A DNA stretch of 64,000 bases from Nitzschia sp. pyKryTriq1 (Eukaryota; Bacillariophyta; Bacillariophyceae; Bacillariales; Bacillariaceae): NCBI GenBank assembly GCA_956465555.1, contig OY101125.1, positions 746,501-810,500 of the forward strand. The letters are read 5' to 3'. Positions 41,922-53,087 of the stretch are shown here, in pieces; position 1 is the stretch's first letter; each line of letters begins with the position of its first letter. Below the pieces are notes generated by a model. It saw only the letters and a list, made by a program, of their open reading frames with translations, ran no database searches and was not told the DNA's origin. Made by a program: the position numbers and the translations under genes.

Positions 41922-42089
41922 TCATCCGTCGGCCGCCCGGCGCGGTCGCTGATGACCATACATACTGTGTACGAATGCAAGAACTGCCAGAAGATTCTCC
42001 GCGAAATCTGGGTCCACTGGAGTACCAAAAACCTCAAGTTCGTCGTCAGAATCATTTTGACTGCCGGAGTTGTGCTCCACACGCTCCAT
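41922..42089 (-). CDS. Possible small ORF, 55 aa
   Basis: ATG at 42089 opens MERVEHNSGSQNDSDDELEV, then FGTPVDPDFAENLLAVLAFV, ending in an Arg-rich tail. The acidic start followed by a helix looks protein-like, and it may be the N-terminal remnant of a transposon or host gene. No homologue was recognised. Confidence 0.25.
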   Translation of the reverse strand: MERVEHNSGSQNDSDDELEVFGTPVDPDFAENLLAVLAFVHSMYGHQRPRRAADG

Positions 42090-42217
42090 CTTTATCAAGT
42101 AGAGGTGCCTATCAATAGATTGATATCTGGAACATCCAAGGATCGAGCGATCACACGCGCTCCACCTTCCTCCACTGAACTCAAAAGCACGTTAAATCGA
42201 ACCCGCGGTGTCTGCTT

Positions 42218-42620
42218 CGCAGCGTGGCCCACGGTTCTTGGCCTGGGCCAAGATTCTTGGCCTAGAGCCCCCCTTCTCTGTGCTCCCCGCCCCCCATTTT
42301 CAAAATCCAATCTTTCAGGTTCAAGCGTCAAAAGCGCATCGCGGCACAACACACAACACTATTCCTCGGAAGACAATGAAATATTTGCAACTCTACTCTA
42401 GCTACATCCTTTTCAAGAGCATCTCCGCCATGACACGGACGTGGTTGGGCGCTGCTGCTGCTGGGGAGTGTTGAGACGACATTCCTGATGCGATGATGCG
42501 ATGTTTGGAATTTGAAATTCGACGACTAGTCTGTTTGCTCTTTTGGGGGTACAGAACAAAGGGGGTAGGCCTTGGGCCAAGATTCTTGGCCCAGGCCAAG
42601 CGGGCTTTGCCACGGAGCGT
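42218..42620. repeat. Imperfect inverted repeat around GGCCTGGGCCAAGATTCTTGG
   Basis: A GC-rich arm at 42218-42285 and an inverse arm at 42563-42620 share a self-complementary core, TTGGCC(N)GGCCAAGA, and flanking similarity. The arms have diverged. This may be the relic of a fold-back or non-autonomous DNA element. No target duplication was identified. Confidence 0.45.
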
Positions 42621-42831
42621 GGCTAGCGCGAAAGAGCAGTTGTCCAAGCGTGCCCGTAAGCGAGTTCCACGTTAGTTCGCGGTGACCCCGCCCTTCTTGG
42701 ATGTTCCTGCTGTACTCTTTGAATTCGTGGATGACCGGACTTGGTTGCTACAAGCAAAATATGGATCAGCATGCTTGCCGCGCACATGCAATAGAGTTTT
42801 TAACTACCTGTAGCGAACGCCTTCCGAGTTC

Positions 42832-43081
42832 AATGTTTCCTTGCTAGAGAAGTAGTGGATGCTATGCTTCTATCACACCATCGTCGGTGGGAGTTTGTTG
42901 TCATTGTCGTGATGGCGATCGCGGAAGAAATTCTTTCATCATGATGGCGCGGCAGGAATGTTTCCTCGCTAGAGAAGTAGTGGATGCTATGCTTCTATCA
43001 CACCATCGTCGGTGGGAGTTTGTTGTCATTGTCGTGATGGCGATCGCGGAAGAAATTCTTTCATCATGATGGCGCGGCAGG
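42832..43081. repeat. Perfect or near-perfect 125-bp tandem duplication
   Basis: Copies 42832-42956 and 42957-43081 differ at only about one base (TTCCTTGC against TTCCTCGC), indicating a recent event. It lies upstream of AAA/TPR copy 2 and does not encode a recognisable protein. Confidence 0.9.
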
Positions 43082-43370
43082 ACTCGTGTTCGTGATTCGG
43101 GCGTTTGTACCAGGGCTACATGGACCTACGTCATGCCAGAACGCTGGAAAATAAACTCGTACCGTCTATTCCTACAGTAAAAATATAGAGCGCGATGATA
43201 TCAAGTAGTATGTACCGGTACCGGTGTACCGGTAATAGACTACCTGTACCGGTAGACAGTACTTGTCCTCTTTTCTTTATCATCTTCACCCTCTATCCTC
43301 TACTTCGTTTTACTCAGAAGAAAGGACGAATCCCTGAAAGTGTAGCTACCGATATTTTAGACAAGCGATC

Positions 43371-46300
43371 ATGACGAACATCGTGGTGGAGCCGTCGGCG
43401 AGAACTTTTAGAGCAAGATCGAAATGTGCGGATCTAGTGCTGAAAGTCCCGATGCAGATAACTGAAGAAGACCAAGAAACGTCATCCCAATTCCTAAGCA
43501 ACGATTTCAGCACCCTCGCGGTATCGCAACGGAGTGGTAATTTCGAAGAATCATCAAAGGAGTTTCTTAGCACTTTCTCGAAGGGTTCGCGAACCAGCAG
43601 TACCGGTAGGCGTTCCTCCTTTACCATAGATAAATTGCGGTTTTCTGAATTGAAGTTGCACGGGCGCGCCAAGGAACAGGAAACCCTTCTCACATGCCTG
43701 AGGAATGTCAGTGGAACGCCCAGTGACAGTCAAGAATCAGAGTCATCCTCAATCAAACAGTTAGTTTTTGTCTCTGGGGTTTCTGGGTCCGGAAAGACAA
43801 GATTCACAACGGCGACCCTCATGCAGTTGATACGTCAAACGAACGGCATTTTCGCAATGGGGAAATACGACTTGCAACGCAGATCCGAGCCATATCTTGG
43901 TTTATCATCGGCTTGCGAAAAGGTTTTCATGGCGATTGCAACACCGGCTACTTCTGCAACGCCAGCAGAATCATTGAATAAACTCGATTCCTTCCGGAAG
44001 GATCTGATGAATGATCTTGGTGACGGTATCAACACTTTGATGCAAATTGTTCCCTCGATCAAGAAATACATCTTTAAAGACTTCGATCAGGCTGGGTTCG
44101 AATCGGAGTCTGAGACTGAAAGTGAGGAATTTGGACGAGGAGGTAACCTGCACGAGGCAAAGGCCAAATTGAACTTTGTGTTTCGCATGCTCTTCCAGGA
44201 CATCTGCAAGCATTATGGACCGGTGGTGGTCGCTCTGGATGACTTGCAGTGGGCGGATGCTGCTTCATTGGGACTTATTGAAGAGTTGCTTACTTGTCGT
44301 GACATTCGAAATTTAATGTTCATCGCTTTATATCGATCTGAAAGTATGGATGAGGCTTTCTTGGTGTCGAAAACAATCCGCGAACTGAAGGAGAAGTCTT
44401 CGGAGGGTATGTTTGCTTTGACTGAAATCACGATCGGCAACATCGATGCGGAAGGAGTCAATGGAATTATCACGGACCTGCTTTCTGTGGACAGCAGTTC
44501 AGCCACGAGGGGGCTAGCTGAGCTATGTCTTAGAAGAACAAGCGGCAACGTTTTCTTCGTTTTGTCGTTTCTGCGGATGCTGAAAGAGTCTGAGTTTTTG
44601 GAGTACAATTTTGGCGCAATGCAATGGAGATGGGATGTGTCCAGGATCGAAAGTGAGACTGTTTCAACTACTAACGTCGTTGTTCTCACACAGAGCAAAA
44701 TGAACACTCTGAAGCAGGAATATCAAACAATGCTCGTACTTGCTTCCTGTCTTGGGCACATATTCGAAAAGCAGAAGCTGATTTTTGTTGCTGACGGAAA
44801 GTTGAGCGACTCGGAAGATGTTGATCAGATCGTTGACGAATTTCTTACGTGCGCTCTCGAGGATGGTTTTCTCGAGGGGCCTTTGGGAGGAGAGCTTTTG
44901 CAGTATCGATGGACCCACGACAGTATTCAAGAGGCAGCGCTGTCTTTATTGCCAGACGATGCTCTGGACGAATTCAAATATGATGTTGGAAAGTCTCTCC
45001 TGAAAGAGTTAGAGAGAAAAGAACTCGAGAAGTACATTTTCGTTGTGGTGGAACTTTTGAATCCACACGCGATTCGAGTGGGCGGACTGAAGGATTCGGA
45101 AAAGGAAATCTTGGCAAGCCTCAATCTTTCGGCGGCGAAGCGGTCCAGCAAATTTTCCGCATTTGCAAGCGCCGCCAAGTTTGCCAAGGTCGGAATTACC
45201 ATGCTTTCCGAGGGGTACTGGCAGACGCACAGCCAACTTTCGTTGAGCCTGTTCTCAATAGCTGCTGAGGCCGAGGGCTCGCAGATGCATGAAGATGAAA
45301 TGAAGAAGTATGGATCGGAGGTTCTAAAGCAGGATCATATTCCACTATTTGACAAAATGCGCATCTATCGGGCATACCTGTCATTTTTAGGGCTAGACCA
45401 GCAAGGGCGGGCAAAAGAAGCCGTGGAATTGTGCCTTGATGTGCTGGGTCAATTGGGTTGCCATTTTCCAAGGACTGAGTTCATGCGTACCATGAAATTA
45501 ATTTCGCATCTCATGAAGCACAAGAGAGAGCTTCCCAAGAGAACAGCCGAGGAAGTGGCGGGTCTCCCAATTTTGACATCTCGCCGCCTCCGAGAGATCG
45601 ACAGTATTTTGAACGAGCTTGGCATCTACGCTTATATAGCCGGTAGGACGATCCTTAGCGGGCTCTGCACAATGAAGCAAACATCAATGACACTGAAGCA
45701 CGGAATCCATGATGCTGCTCACGAAGGGTTTTCTTCCTTGGCGCCATTTTTCATGGTGGCTTTCGGTGATTTAGAGGCGACAGACCGGGTTGCACACTAT
45801 GCTACCTTGCTGAAGGAACGGGTGCATGGGAGCCGTAGCGTTTCCGGGTTTTGTATGATGCAGGGAACATTCTCTTTGCCATGGACACACCCCTGGTCTG
45901 TTACCTTGAAGGCGTTACTCGAGGGATACGAATGCGGGATGAGAGATGGAGAACTTCGAAACGCCATCTATGTAAGTGGTGCAGCGGCCGCCTTTTTTGA
46001 AATGCGAGATGATTTGCAGTCTGACATATGCTTGTTCAATTCAGTGTATTTCTAGTTATTTGTGCGTGGAACTTTTCTCAGGTGTTCGACTAGCTACACT
46101 CCGACACAATATTGATATATACCTCCGCCACACGACAGAATTGAACACTGGATATCCATTGACTTTTATTCTGATGCTACAAGGAGCTACCGAGCTTCTT
46201 TTGGATAATGATTCCAGTGCCACCAGTAGCGCCACCGATCACGTTCTTGTTAACGCATACGAACCCACCGTGAAAGACGACGACTACATGATGGCGATGC

Positions 46301-46878
46301 TTTACGTGTTCCAAGGATCCGTGTACCATGCTTGGGGGGATTATGATAGAGGCTTGGTCCTTGCGTTGAAAACTGGTATTCTCTCGGACAAGCTGTTATC
46401 ACACTCTGCCAACATGCCTTGCATCTTCTATCAAGGGTTTGCTTTTTACGCTTCTGCTCAAAAGTCTTCACAGATTATGGAGAGACGACGGCTGAAACGT
46501 CAAGGAATGAAGCGCCACGATATTTTGAAGGGATGGGTCAAGGGCGGCTGTTGCAATGTTGCTCACTACGTCGCTATGCTGGATGCGGAGCTTGCCGTGT
46601 TGAATGGAACAAAGAAAGCGGTGGTCGAAGAACTTTACCAAAAGACAATTGTACTTGCGGCACGAGGTGGCTGGGTCCAGGACGCAGCCACCGCGAACGA
46701 GCGGCTTGCCTTATATTTTCAAGATCAAGGTGACACGGTAGATGCTGGTTGGAGGTTTCAACAAGCAATCGGATACTATGAAGATTGGGGATTTAGAGCG
46801 AAGGCAGCTCTTTTGCGCAAAGAAAACATGGATTCGATCGAGAGATGGTCCTCTTCACGGAGAGTTTCGTCCTCCTGA
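43371..46878 (+). CDS. AAA-type predicted ATPase with TPR-like region, copy 2
   Basis: Exon 1 is 43371-45971 and exon 2 is 46045-46878, with the same 73-bp intron, giving 1144 residues. Domain order is as in copy 1 (Walker A GVSGSGKT, Walker B ALDDLQWAD, helical repeats to the end). From about residue 85 onward only about seven residues differ from copy 1, for example TNGIFAM for TNCISAM and TIREL for TIHEL. The first 85 residues differ at many positions and carry a two-codon length difference, so the pair is a mosaic of a diverged 5' end and a homogenised body. Downstream flank similarity continues to about 47000. Confidence 0.82.
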
Positions 46879-47392
46879 TCATGTTCTAGTATTGGGAATC
46901 CCTCCTTTTGATGGATACGTACGCGTAGTAGTCATCTATTCGCAGAAAGATACATTGTTCTCCTGTTCCATTTTTCTTATTTTGCTGTAGACTAGACTAC
47001 CGGATTTTCCAGGGTATTGATACTGTACTGAACGGATGCTAGATTTGATCTTAGGACCCCCTTTTATTGGATTTCTCACCGTACTCGTCCCCGATTGTTT
47101 TCAACTTCTTCCTCACACGCGGATACGGAATGGAGCCGCGCCCGCGCGCACGCCGAGAAAGAAGAAAGGCCTTACTTTTTTATTGCGTATTTTTTCTGTG
47201 CTGGTTTTGCCGCCGCCGGCCGTTTCGCTCATCGTAGAACATCGTACTAGGAGTACTTAATTCTTTGTCTCGACGATGACGACGACTCCTCACACCAATC
47301 AAGTACGAATAGTCTCTATTGTTTGACTTCTGTTCATTGCCGAGAGGAGTTTGTCAAACTCCCAAGTATATAACTTTCGTATTGAGAACATA
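46879..47392. other. Intergenic, promoter of the second sulfotransferase
   Basis: The first 120 bp belong to the duplicated flank of the AAA/TPR unit. The rest has no recognised gene. A GCGCCCGCGCGCACG stretch lies near 47140. Confidence 0.45.
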
Positions 47393-48619
47393 ATGGCACC
47401 GAATACGGTTCGCGACGTGCTCATAGCCGTCATCGTAGCAGCGGCAATAATCGCAGTGTTTTTGGTGGAAACCCCCACGCCGTCAATCAAGAACAACGTG
47501 AACACCCTCGGTCATCAGGAGGAGGAGGAGACGATGGCGCTTTTCCAGGACAACGGAGAACATCTAGAGGGTAATGAGAAACTTTTTCCTCCTTCCGAGG
47601 AGGAGGAGTCGGATCGACTTGCGGCGCTGACAGTGAAGCTGACCACACCTCGCGAATTTGCCTTCGAAGAATCATCATCTCCGAACGGTTCACAACAACT
47701 GGCGGTACACCAGTTTTTGCACCTGCACCACATGAAAACGGGCGGAACGTCCATGGATACTTACTTGAGGTGTGCCATGGAACGCCTCAAGAACGATCGG
47801 GGTTATACAGTTCCCTATGGGAATATACATGAATGTAACAAGAGGTACTATGAACGATGCAAATCAGGGGGTGACTCCCGATGCCTGAAGAATTTGGAAG
47901 AGGCGGCCATCATGAGTTATTGTGCTCCCCTCAAAGACTTGCCGCGCTTTTCATGGGGTGTGGTAGAAAACGGTGTGGTAGAAAATGGCGTGGATGTTAC
48001 CATTCCACCGTCGCATGGAGCCATTACAGTGCTACGGGATCCCGTGGATCGTGTATGGAGCATGTTCCGGTTCCAAACAAAGGGATGCTTCAAGTGCATG
48101 CCATTGACAGACATTTATGACATGATGGACGCTGGGAACTTTTCGCAGTTGGAGCCAACTTGCTATCAACAGTTACAGAACCATCAGGTGGCAAACTTGT
48201 TGAGTTCGGAATGGTTGCAAGATTACAATGTCTCTGCCAATGTTGCTCCAGAAGACGGGAAAGACGATACGAGTGATGCCAGGGTGGCAGAAGCGATTGA
48301 GAACATGCAATCTTTCTTTACCCTTATTGGATTGACTGAGCAGCTCGATACTACTATTGAGATTGCCGCTCAAGTTTTCCCTTGGATGAAACCTCAGGTC
48401 GATTGGAGCGACCGACAATGTTCCCTGAGCCATGCCAATCAGTCTCCCAGGAATAATGGCTGTGGGCCGAACCGTTCCCACTGGGACCTACCCAACCACC
48501 CCGACGAGAAAACGCGCGCCGCCATTGAGGCTCACAACCAGTTAGATATAAAACTTTACGCTGCGGCGTTGGAGCATTTTGAGTTGCAAAAACGAGCCGC
48601 TGGATTCGACGGAAAATAG
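47393..48619 (+). CDS. Golgi-type sulfotransferase-like protein (copy 2)
   Basis: The first ATG is at 47393 (the frame upstream begins only with TTG), giving 408 residues. A type II anchor (VLIAVIVAAAIIAVFLVE) leads to an acidic stem. PAPS-binding motifs FLHLHHMKTGGTSMDTYLRC and ITVLRDPVDRVWSMFRFQTK match copy 1, as do IHECNKRYYERC, CFKCMPLTDIYDMMD and HWDLPNHPDEKTRAAIEAHN. The pair is clearly homologous but well diverged, older than the AAA/TPR duplication. An 18-bp direct repeat encodes GVVENGVVENGV near residue 200, absent from copy 1. Confidence 0.83.
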   Translation: MAPNTVRDVLIAVIVAAAIIAVFLVETPTPSIKNNVNTLGHQEEEETMALFQDNGEHLEGNEKLFPPSEEEESDRLAALTVKLTTPREFAFEESSSPNGSQQLAVHQFLHLHHMKTGGTSMDTYLRCAMERLKNDRGYTVPYGNIHECNKRYYERCKSGGDSRCLKNLEEAAIMSYCAPLKDLPRFSWGVVENGVVENGVDVTIPPSHGAITVLRDPVDRVWSMFRFQTKGCFKCMPLTDIYDMMDAGNFSQLEPTCYQQLQNHQVANLLSSEWLQDYNVSANVAPEDGKDDTSDARVAEAIENMQSFFTLIGLTEQLDTTIEIAAQVFPWMKPQVDWSDRQCSLSHANQSPRNNGCGPNRSHWDLPNHPDEKTRAAIEAHNQLDIKLYAAALEHFELQKRAAGFDGK

Positions 48620-48698
48620 GAATGAAACACCATTGTAAACTCTCTAAAATTCAGGAATAAAATTGTATTCTAAAAAACAAAACTACAGTAAGAAAGTA

Positions 48699-50138
48699 TT
48701 ACAATTCATCCTTTACGGAACCCTGATAAGGGTGAAAAGGAGAAGCACTTGGTGGTGACCGTCCCATCATCTGGAGTTCCTTCACCAGTAGCGATGTTTC
48801 TCGTTTGGTCCCCGAATAAGGCAAGTCCAATCGTAGTGATTCTCCCACGGCAATATCCTGGGTGGCGACCAATTCCAGTAGCACAACGACACTATCTTGT
48901 GCTTGAGGTCCAACATGATCATCCGCTGCTGGTATGACAAGACGACAATTGACATCGTGTTTGTCAATATCTCCCTCTTTTCCCGGAAGTTGCCGGCTGA
49001 CCAAACCTATACTTCCACCAATCGGAAGAATGGCAACATCCTCCCAAGAAGAAAAACCGTCGGTACGGCTCCAGGAAGTTTCACTATGCCATTCATTGAA
49101 CTGAAGCTTAAGTTGCCCACGCTGACGCAAACCTTTCAATGCCGTTTGATGGGTCGGTTGCAAGTCTTGCCATCGTATGACAATGGCGCCCAGGGGAGTT
49201 CCCCGTACATGATATCGCTGGGACATGACCATTCCGGTTCCCAGTTCGATGCGTTCTCCGCTCGTTACCGCTACTTTGGCGACTGCCGCACCTATATCGC
49301 AATCCAAAGGCGCCAACCATTGAGGATCCATCCAAAAGGGAACGTATTGGGGCGGAGGCAGAATAGGGAAAATACGATTGTTCCATGTCGGCTGACCAAT
49401 TCCTGAAGCAATTTTGGAACAATACCTGGCTTTCCATTCGGGTAGATCTTCCAGCGGTATTCTTCGTTCCTCCATGTTGGGACTTTGCATCTTTAATTTT
49501 CGACGGTAGAACCAGTCCTCTCCTCCATCGTCCTTGCCATACGTCGAAAAGAGCTCTTCGCCAGCTGCAATATCACGAAGCGCTTTGAATCCAATGGAAT
49601 TGGCAGCCGTGGGAACGCCAGGAGCTGGCTCTCTTCCAAAGGTCGTATACTCCAGGTTGGGAGATACAGGATCGTGATTGTATATCATCCCCATACCCAG
49701 CATGACACCCTGCATGTATTGTATGGAATGTTTCTGATTATGTTCCATGATAAGCCGGTAGTATCCATACACGTAATCTTCTAATGCTGAATCCAAAATG
49801 GCGGGCGAATCCTGATCGATGGGAATAATGCCGGGAGCCATCTCCACAATTTCATTTTTTTGGAAAGGTCGAGCTGCAAAGACGCCCCAACCCATTCCAT
49901 CACCAGCAGAGGGAGCCATGAAGATTTGACAACTTTGCCACGGCTCGAGCTGCTGCTCCTGCTGCTGCTGGTGCAAGGACGAATTCTTATCCTCGTTGTT
50001 GGCACTACTTGTTTTGCCGTCGTGATCAGTCGTCGCCAATGATGATGAAGCAATAAGCAGCAGAAACAAAACCCAGCTTATTTTTAGAAGCATCGAGGTG
50101 ATGCACTTGCAAGACCAAGGATGAATCATCATCATCAT
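48699..50138 (-). CDS. SET-domain protein with signal peptide (copy 1), 479 aa
   Basis: Single exon. Several ATGs open the frame at 50138; the signal peptide core is MLLKISWVLFLLLIASSSLA. After a Gln-rich stretch the SET domain begins: CQIFMAPSAGDGMGWGVFAA, then YNHDPVSPNLEY (NH...PN) and ALRDIAAGEELFSTYGKDDG (GEE...YG), the motifs that bind SAM and lysine. SET proteins methylate lysines (family knowledge). A secretory signal on a SET protein is unusual and implies a luminal, plastid or extracellular target (inference). The C-terminal 230 residues are a second conserved module shared with copy 2 (IGLVSRQLPG; LELVATQDIAVGESLRLDLP). It is convergent with sulfotransferase 2. Confidence 0.82.
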   Translation of the reverse strand: MMMMIHPWSCKCITSMLLKISWVLFLLLIASSSLATTDHDGKTSSANNEDKNSSLHQQQQEQQLEPWQSCQIFMAPSAGDGMGWGVFAARPFQKNEIVEMAPGIIPIDQDSPAILDSALEDYVYGYYRLIMEHNQKHSIQYMQGVMLGMGMIYNHDPVSPNLEYTTFGREPAPGVPTAANSIGFKALRDIAAGEELFSTYGKDDGGEDWFYRRKLKMQSPNMEERRIPLEDLPEWKARYCSKIASGIGQPTWNNRIFPILPPPQYVPFWMDPQWLAPLDCDIGAAVAKVAVTSGERIELGTGMVMSQRYHVRGTPLGAIVIRWQDLQPTHQTALKGLRQRGQLKLQFNEWHSETSWSRTDGFSSWEDVAILPIGGSIGLVSRQLPGKEGDIDKHDVNCRLVIPAADDHVGPQAQDSVVVLLELVATQDIAVGESLRLDLPYSGTKRETSLLVKELQMMGRSPPSASPFHPYQGSVKDEL

Positions 50139-50409
50139 CCCAGCGACGAATCATGAAGAATCGCGTTTTGTGACCTTCGTGGCTGTTTGTGAAAGGCATG
50201 TCCTTGCAATCATGTACTGTAGGCTACTTGAACCAGGTACCGATACTCGTAGTATTAGCTAATAAAATGCTCATTGTCATTTGTCATGCATCCCTTCGCG
50301 CTTTTTTTGACGCGCTTTTTTTGACGATGATCGGCCGTGTCCCGTGTCCTGTGTCCCGTGTCGAGTCCCATGTCCCATGTCGTTTAAGGTGTGTGGGTAG
50401 GGTACGGGC

Positions 50410-50984
50410 TACGGCCAGACATTATTGGCTCCAAAAGGAATCCTCCATGAGGGAATTCGTGGAAAAACGAGAACAACTGCGCAGATTCTGCGCGAAGACA
50501 GCGATCACGCCATGATTCCAATGACTAGTTGGAACACAAATTCGGCGAGGAAGATTCCATTCGATGAATTTGGCGGTGCTCGACGAAAGTCCTCTCGGAG
50601 ACAAGGAAGACCAACTCGGCACTTCGCCAAGCTTTGTAAGTAGTTAGACTAGATACACATGAAACGACTTTCTATGTATTGGTTGCATTTTTGGTGTCTT
50701 CTGCCGAAGATATAGGCAGAAACTATAAAATGAGTCATTTTCACAAGACTGGAATGCTCTCTATGAACTTGGGCCAGTAAGTACAACTTCAGCCCACGGC
50801 TATGCTTAGCATACGGATACGAATAAAATCGAATATGGAAAGTTTCGTCATACTTGGATATCCATGGATGTAGAAAGACACAATGGTCTAGTAAAATAGT
50901 TTGGTCGGTCTACGCGCGCATGTACCAGAGTCTACGTGTGACGTCAGCTTTTGGGCTAGATTAGTACCAGGGTTCCCACACACC
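50410..50984 (+). mobile_element. TTAA-flanked element family A, copy 1 (left end unclear)
   Basis: Ends at TTAA 50985-50988 after TAGTACCAGGGTTCCCACAC. Its first 220 bp match, in inverse orientation, 52150-52380 of copy 2 and include an open stretch (SMREFVEKREQLRRF) that looks like the start of a former coiled-coil reading frame. 50811-50940 shares the GCATACGGATACG block with 23569-23762. Confidence 0.6.
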
Positions 50985-50988
50985 TTAA

Positions 50989-51545
50989 GGCGTCGTACCA
51001 AAAATTCGTGCGTGGAGCTCGATTTTTTTATTCGGAGTAGTCAGCCGTGTACGACCCGGTACTCGTCCTACACGACTCGATCGCCATTTCAATAGGAAAC
51101 TGGCCAACTTTGGCGAGCTACTTAGATGACCTTCCGAGTCTCATTTCATAGAAAGTCAGATAGTCGACTTTTTTGTTATAGTGTCACGCCACTAAGAATC
51201 ATAGTGAAGGTATGGTTTCCGCATCCTCAACGGAAACTACATAGCTAACTCTGAAAAATTGATAGATTTCTAGCTCTTTTCAGAGTTAGCATTCTACAGT
51301 AACCCCTATGTGCGGAAACTCTACTGTCCCATCGAAGTTAGTGTCCGAACGTTACTCCGAAGAGGTTTCCTATGTGAAAGTTTGGCGAAAAAGCTTCAAT
51401 CATCGTCCTCCAGTGCCATTCTATCAAATCTTGCCATCTCCTTGAAATGGCGATCGAGTCGTGTAGGACGAGTACCGGGTCGTACACGGATGACTACTCC
51501 GAATAAAAAAATCGAGCTCCCCGCACGAATTTTTAGTACGAGGCC
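50989..51545. mobile_element. TTAA-flanked non-autonomous element B, 557 bp
   Basis: Flanked by TTAA on both sides (50985-50988 and 51546-51549). Terminal inverted repeats of 104 bp (50989-51092 and 51442-51545) differ at about four positions. The core holds a smaller hairpin around GGAAACT and AGAGTTAGC. No coding capacity. The TTAA target recalls piggyBac-type elements, but the termini (GGCGTCGTAC) match no family I can name. Confidence 0.8.
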
Positions 51546-51549
51546 TTAA

Positions 51550-52422
51550 GGTGGATATGTAACCTCTGTGCCACCCGCTGGAATTTCTGGATCCACGTGG
51601 CCAAAAAGGAATCTTCTATGATGGAATTCTCGAAATAGCAAACCAAAAGGAATATGAACAATCAATAGAGATTCCATGATGAAATTTTTATATGTTATAC
51701 ATTCACTATGATCGAATGAAGTAGAGAACAAGTGTCCCATAAATGATCTACGCTTCGTAAGACATCAAACAAGACGGGATTTCGATGTTCGCGACAAATT
51801 TAGCTTTCGTAGTGGCCCATGTATTGCTCGTACTTTTGGTTACATATCCACCTTCGCGTAGACTCTGGTACATGCGCGCGTAGAGCGACCGAACTATTTT
51901 GCTAGACCATCACACCTTTCTACATCAATGAATATCCAACCATCATGAATATTTCAGCATTAAACTTTATTCGTATCCGTATGCTGAAGATAGTCGCAGG
52001 CCAAAACTGCACTTATCGGATTGGCTTTCCAACTGAAACTGGTACTATGTGAAACTCCATCAAAATTTCTAGATTGTTGCCAGTTGCAGCACGCACCTCC
52101 GATAAGTGCAGTTTAAGGCTACGAAAAGTTGTATGTGTATGTGTTCTAACTAGTTGCAAAGTTTGGCGAAGAGCCGAGTTAGTCTTCCTCATCTCTTAGA
52201 GGAATTTCGTGGAGCACCATAGTAGTCGCCAAATTCGTCGAAACGGAATCTTCCTCGCCGAAATTGTGTTCGAACTAGTCCTTGGGATCTTCCCGCGCTC
52301 GCTTTCTTCGCGCAATCTGCGCAATTCTTCACTTTGTTCCACGAATTCCCTCATGGAGGATTCCTTTTTGGCCACGTGGAATCTTGTTTGGGCTAAGTTA
52401 GTACCGAGGTTACATATCTACC
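51550..52422. mobile_element. TTAA-flanked element family A, copy 2, 873 bp
   Basis: Bounded by TTAA at 51546-51549 and 52423-52426. The inverted ends GGTGGATATGTAACCTC and GGTAGATATGTAACCTC continue inward to a shared CCACGTGGCCAAAAAGGAAT block in both arms. The interior carries the GCATACGGATACG block inverted (51858-51983) and a nested copy of the short AAACTGCACTTATCGG element. Non-autonomous. Confidence 0.75.
52002..52119 (-). mobile_element. Second copy of the short AAACTGCACTTATCGG element
   Basis: Inverse copy of 23446-23568 with few changes, nested inside element A copy 2. Confidence 0.65.
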
Positions 52423-53087
52423 TTAAGATCGACCTATCCAATAAATCCAAGTCATAAATAATAAATATGATGTACGTATATTATTGCAACACACATCCCT
52501 GGTACAGTACCACCGCCGGTACACTTGCAAGTACCGGTACAGGGTAACAGTACTGGTACACTGGTACCTGGTTCGCTAGAGCTGAGAGGAAAGGAGCCGT
52601 ATCAAAGGACGGACCGTTCCTATCGCCCGCCTGACAGACGTAGAAGGGTGAGAGGTCGGAATGAAGGAACGAGAGCAAACTCGAGGCGCGCCAAAGATCT
52701 TCAGTGAAACTGAAAATCGATGCCCCTCGAATGTTCGATCACAGTTTCTTCTCATTCTTTTCAAGGGACGACACTTTGAAGAGCGACTTTCGAGTAATCA
52801 AGCAGATAAAAAACTTCTTTCAGCATCCTTCGACAACGTAAGTTCATCTCCATCGTCACCCTCATCATACTCGAGAATCGCCCATTCCTCATTTACCGAT
52901 GATGCCGACCCACGCCGGCTGGCTATCCATCACACAACAAGAGATCACAACATCGAAGAAAGCGGCGGGGCGGTCGATCGGTCGATCGCAAGAACAACAA
53001 CAACAACAACACCATCATTGTAACACAAATGCAAATAGAAGTCTATTGATTACTCTATTATTTGTACATCTATCTACTGTAGCTGAT

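Larger units (their letters stand above)
41323..43370. other. Spacer between the tandem AAA/TPR copies
   Basis: Holds a 3' partial duplication (41365-41700), downstream sequence shared with copy 2 (to about 41820), a possible small - strand ORF (41922-42089), an inverted repeat (42218-42620), a 125-bp tandem duplication (42832-43081) and a TACCGGTAC cluster at 43210-43260. Confidence 0.6.

Noticed and set aside
47351-47392. 14-codon N-terminal extension of sulfotransferase copy 2
   Set aside because: It begins with TTG, and the first ATG at 47393 directly precedes the membrane anchor.
52661-53023. 120-codon + strand frame
   Set aside because: Ends in Thr repeats from CAACAACAA and Ser-rich low complexity; no supporting features.
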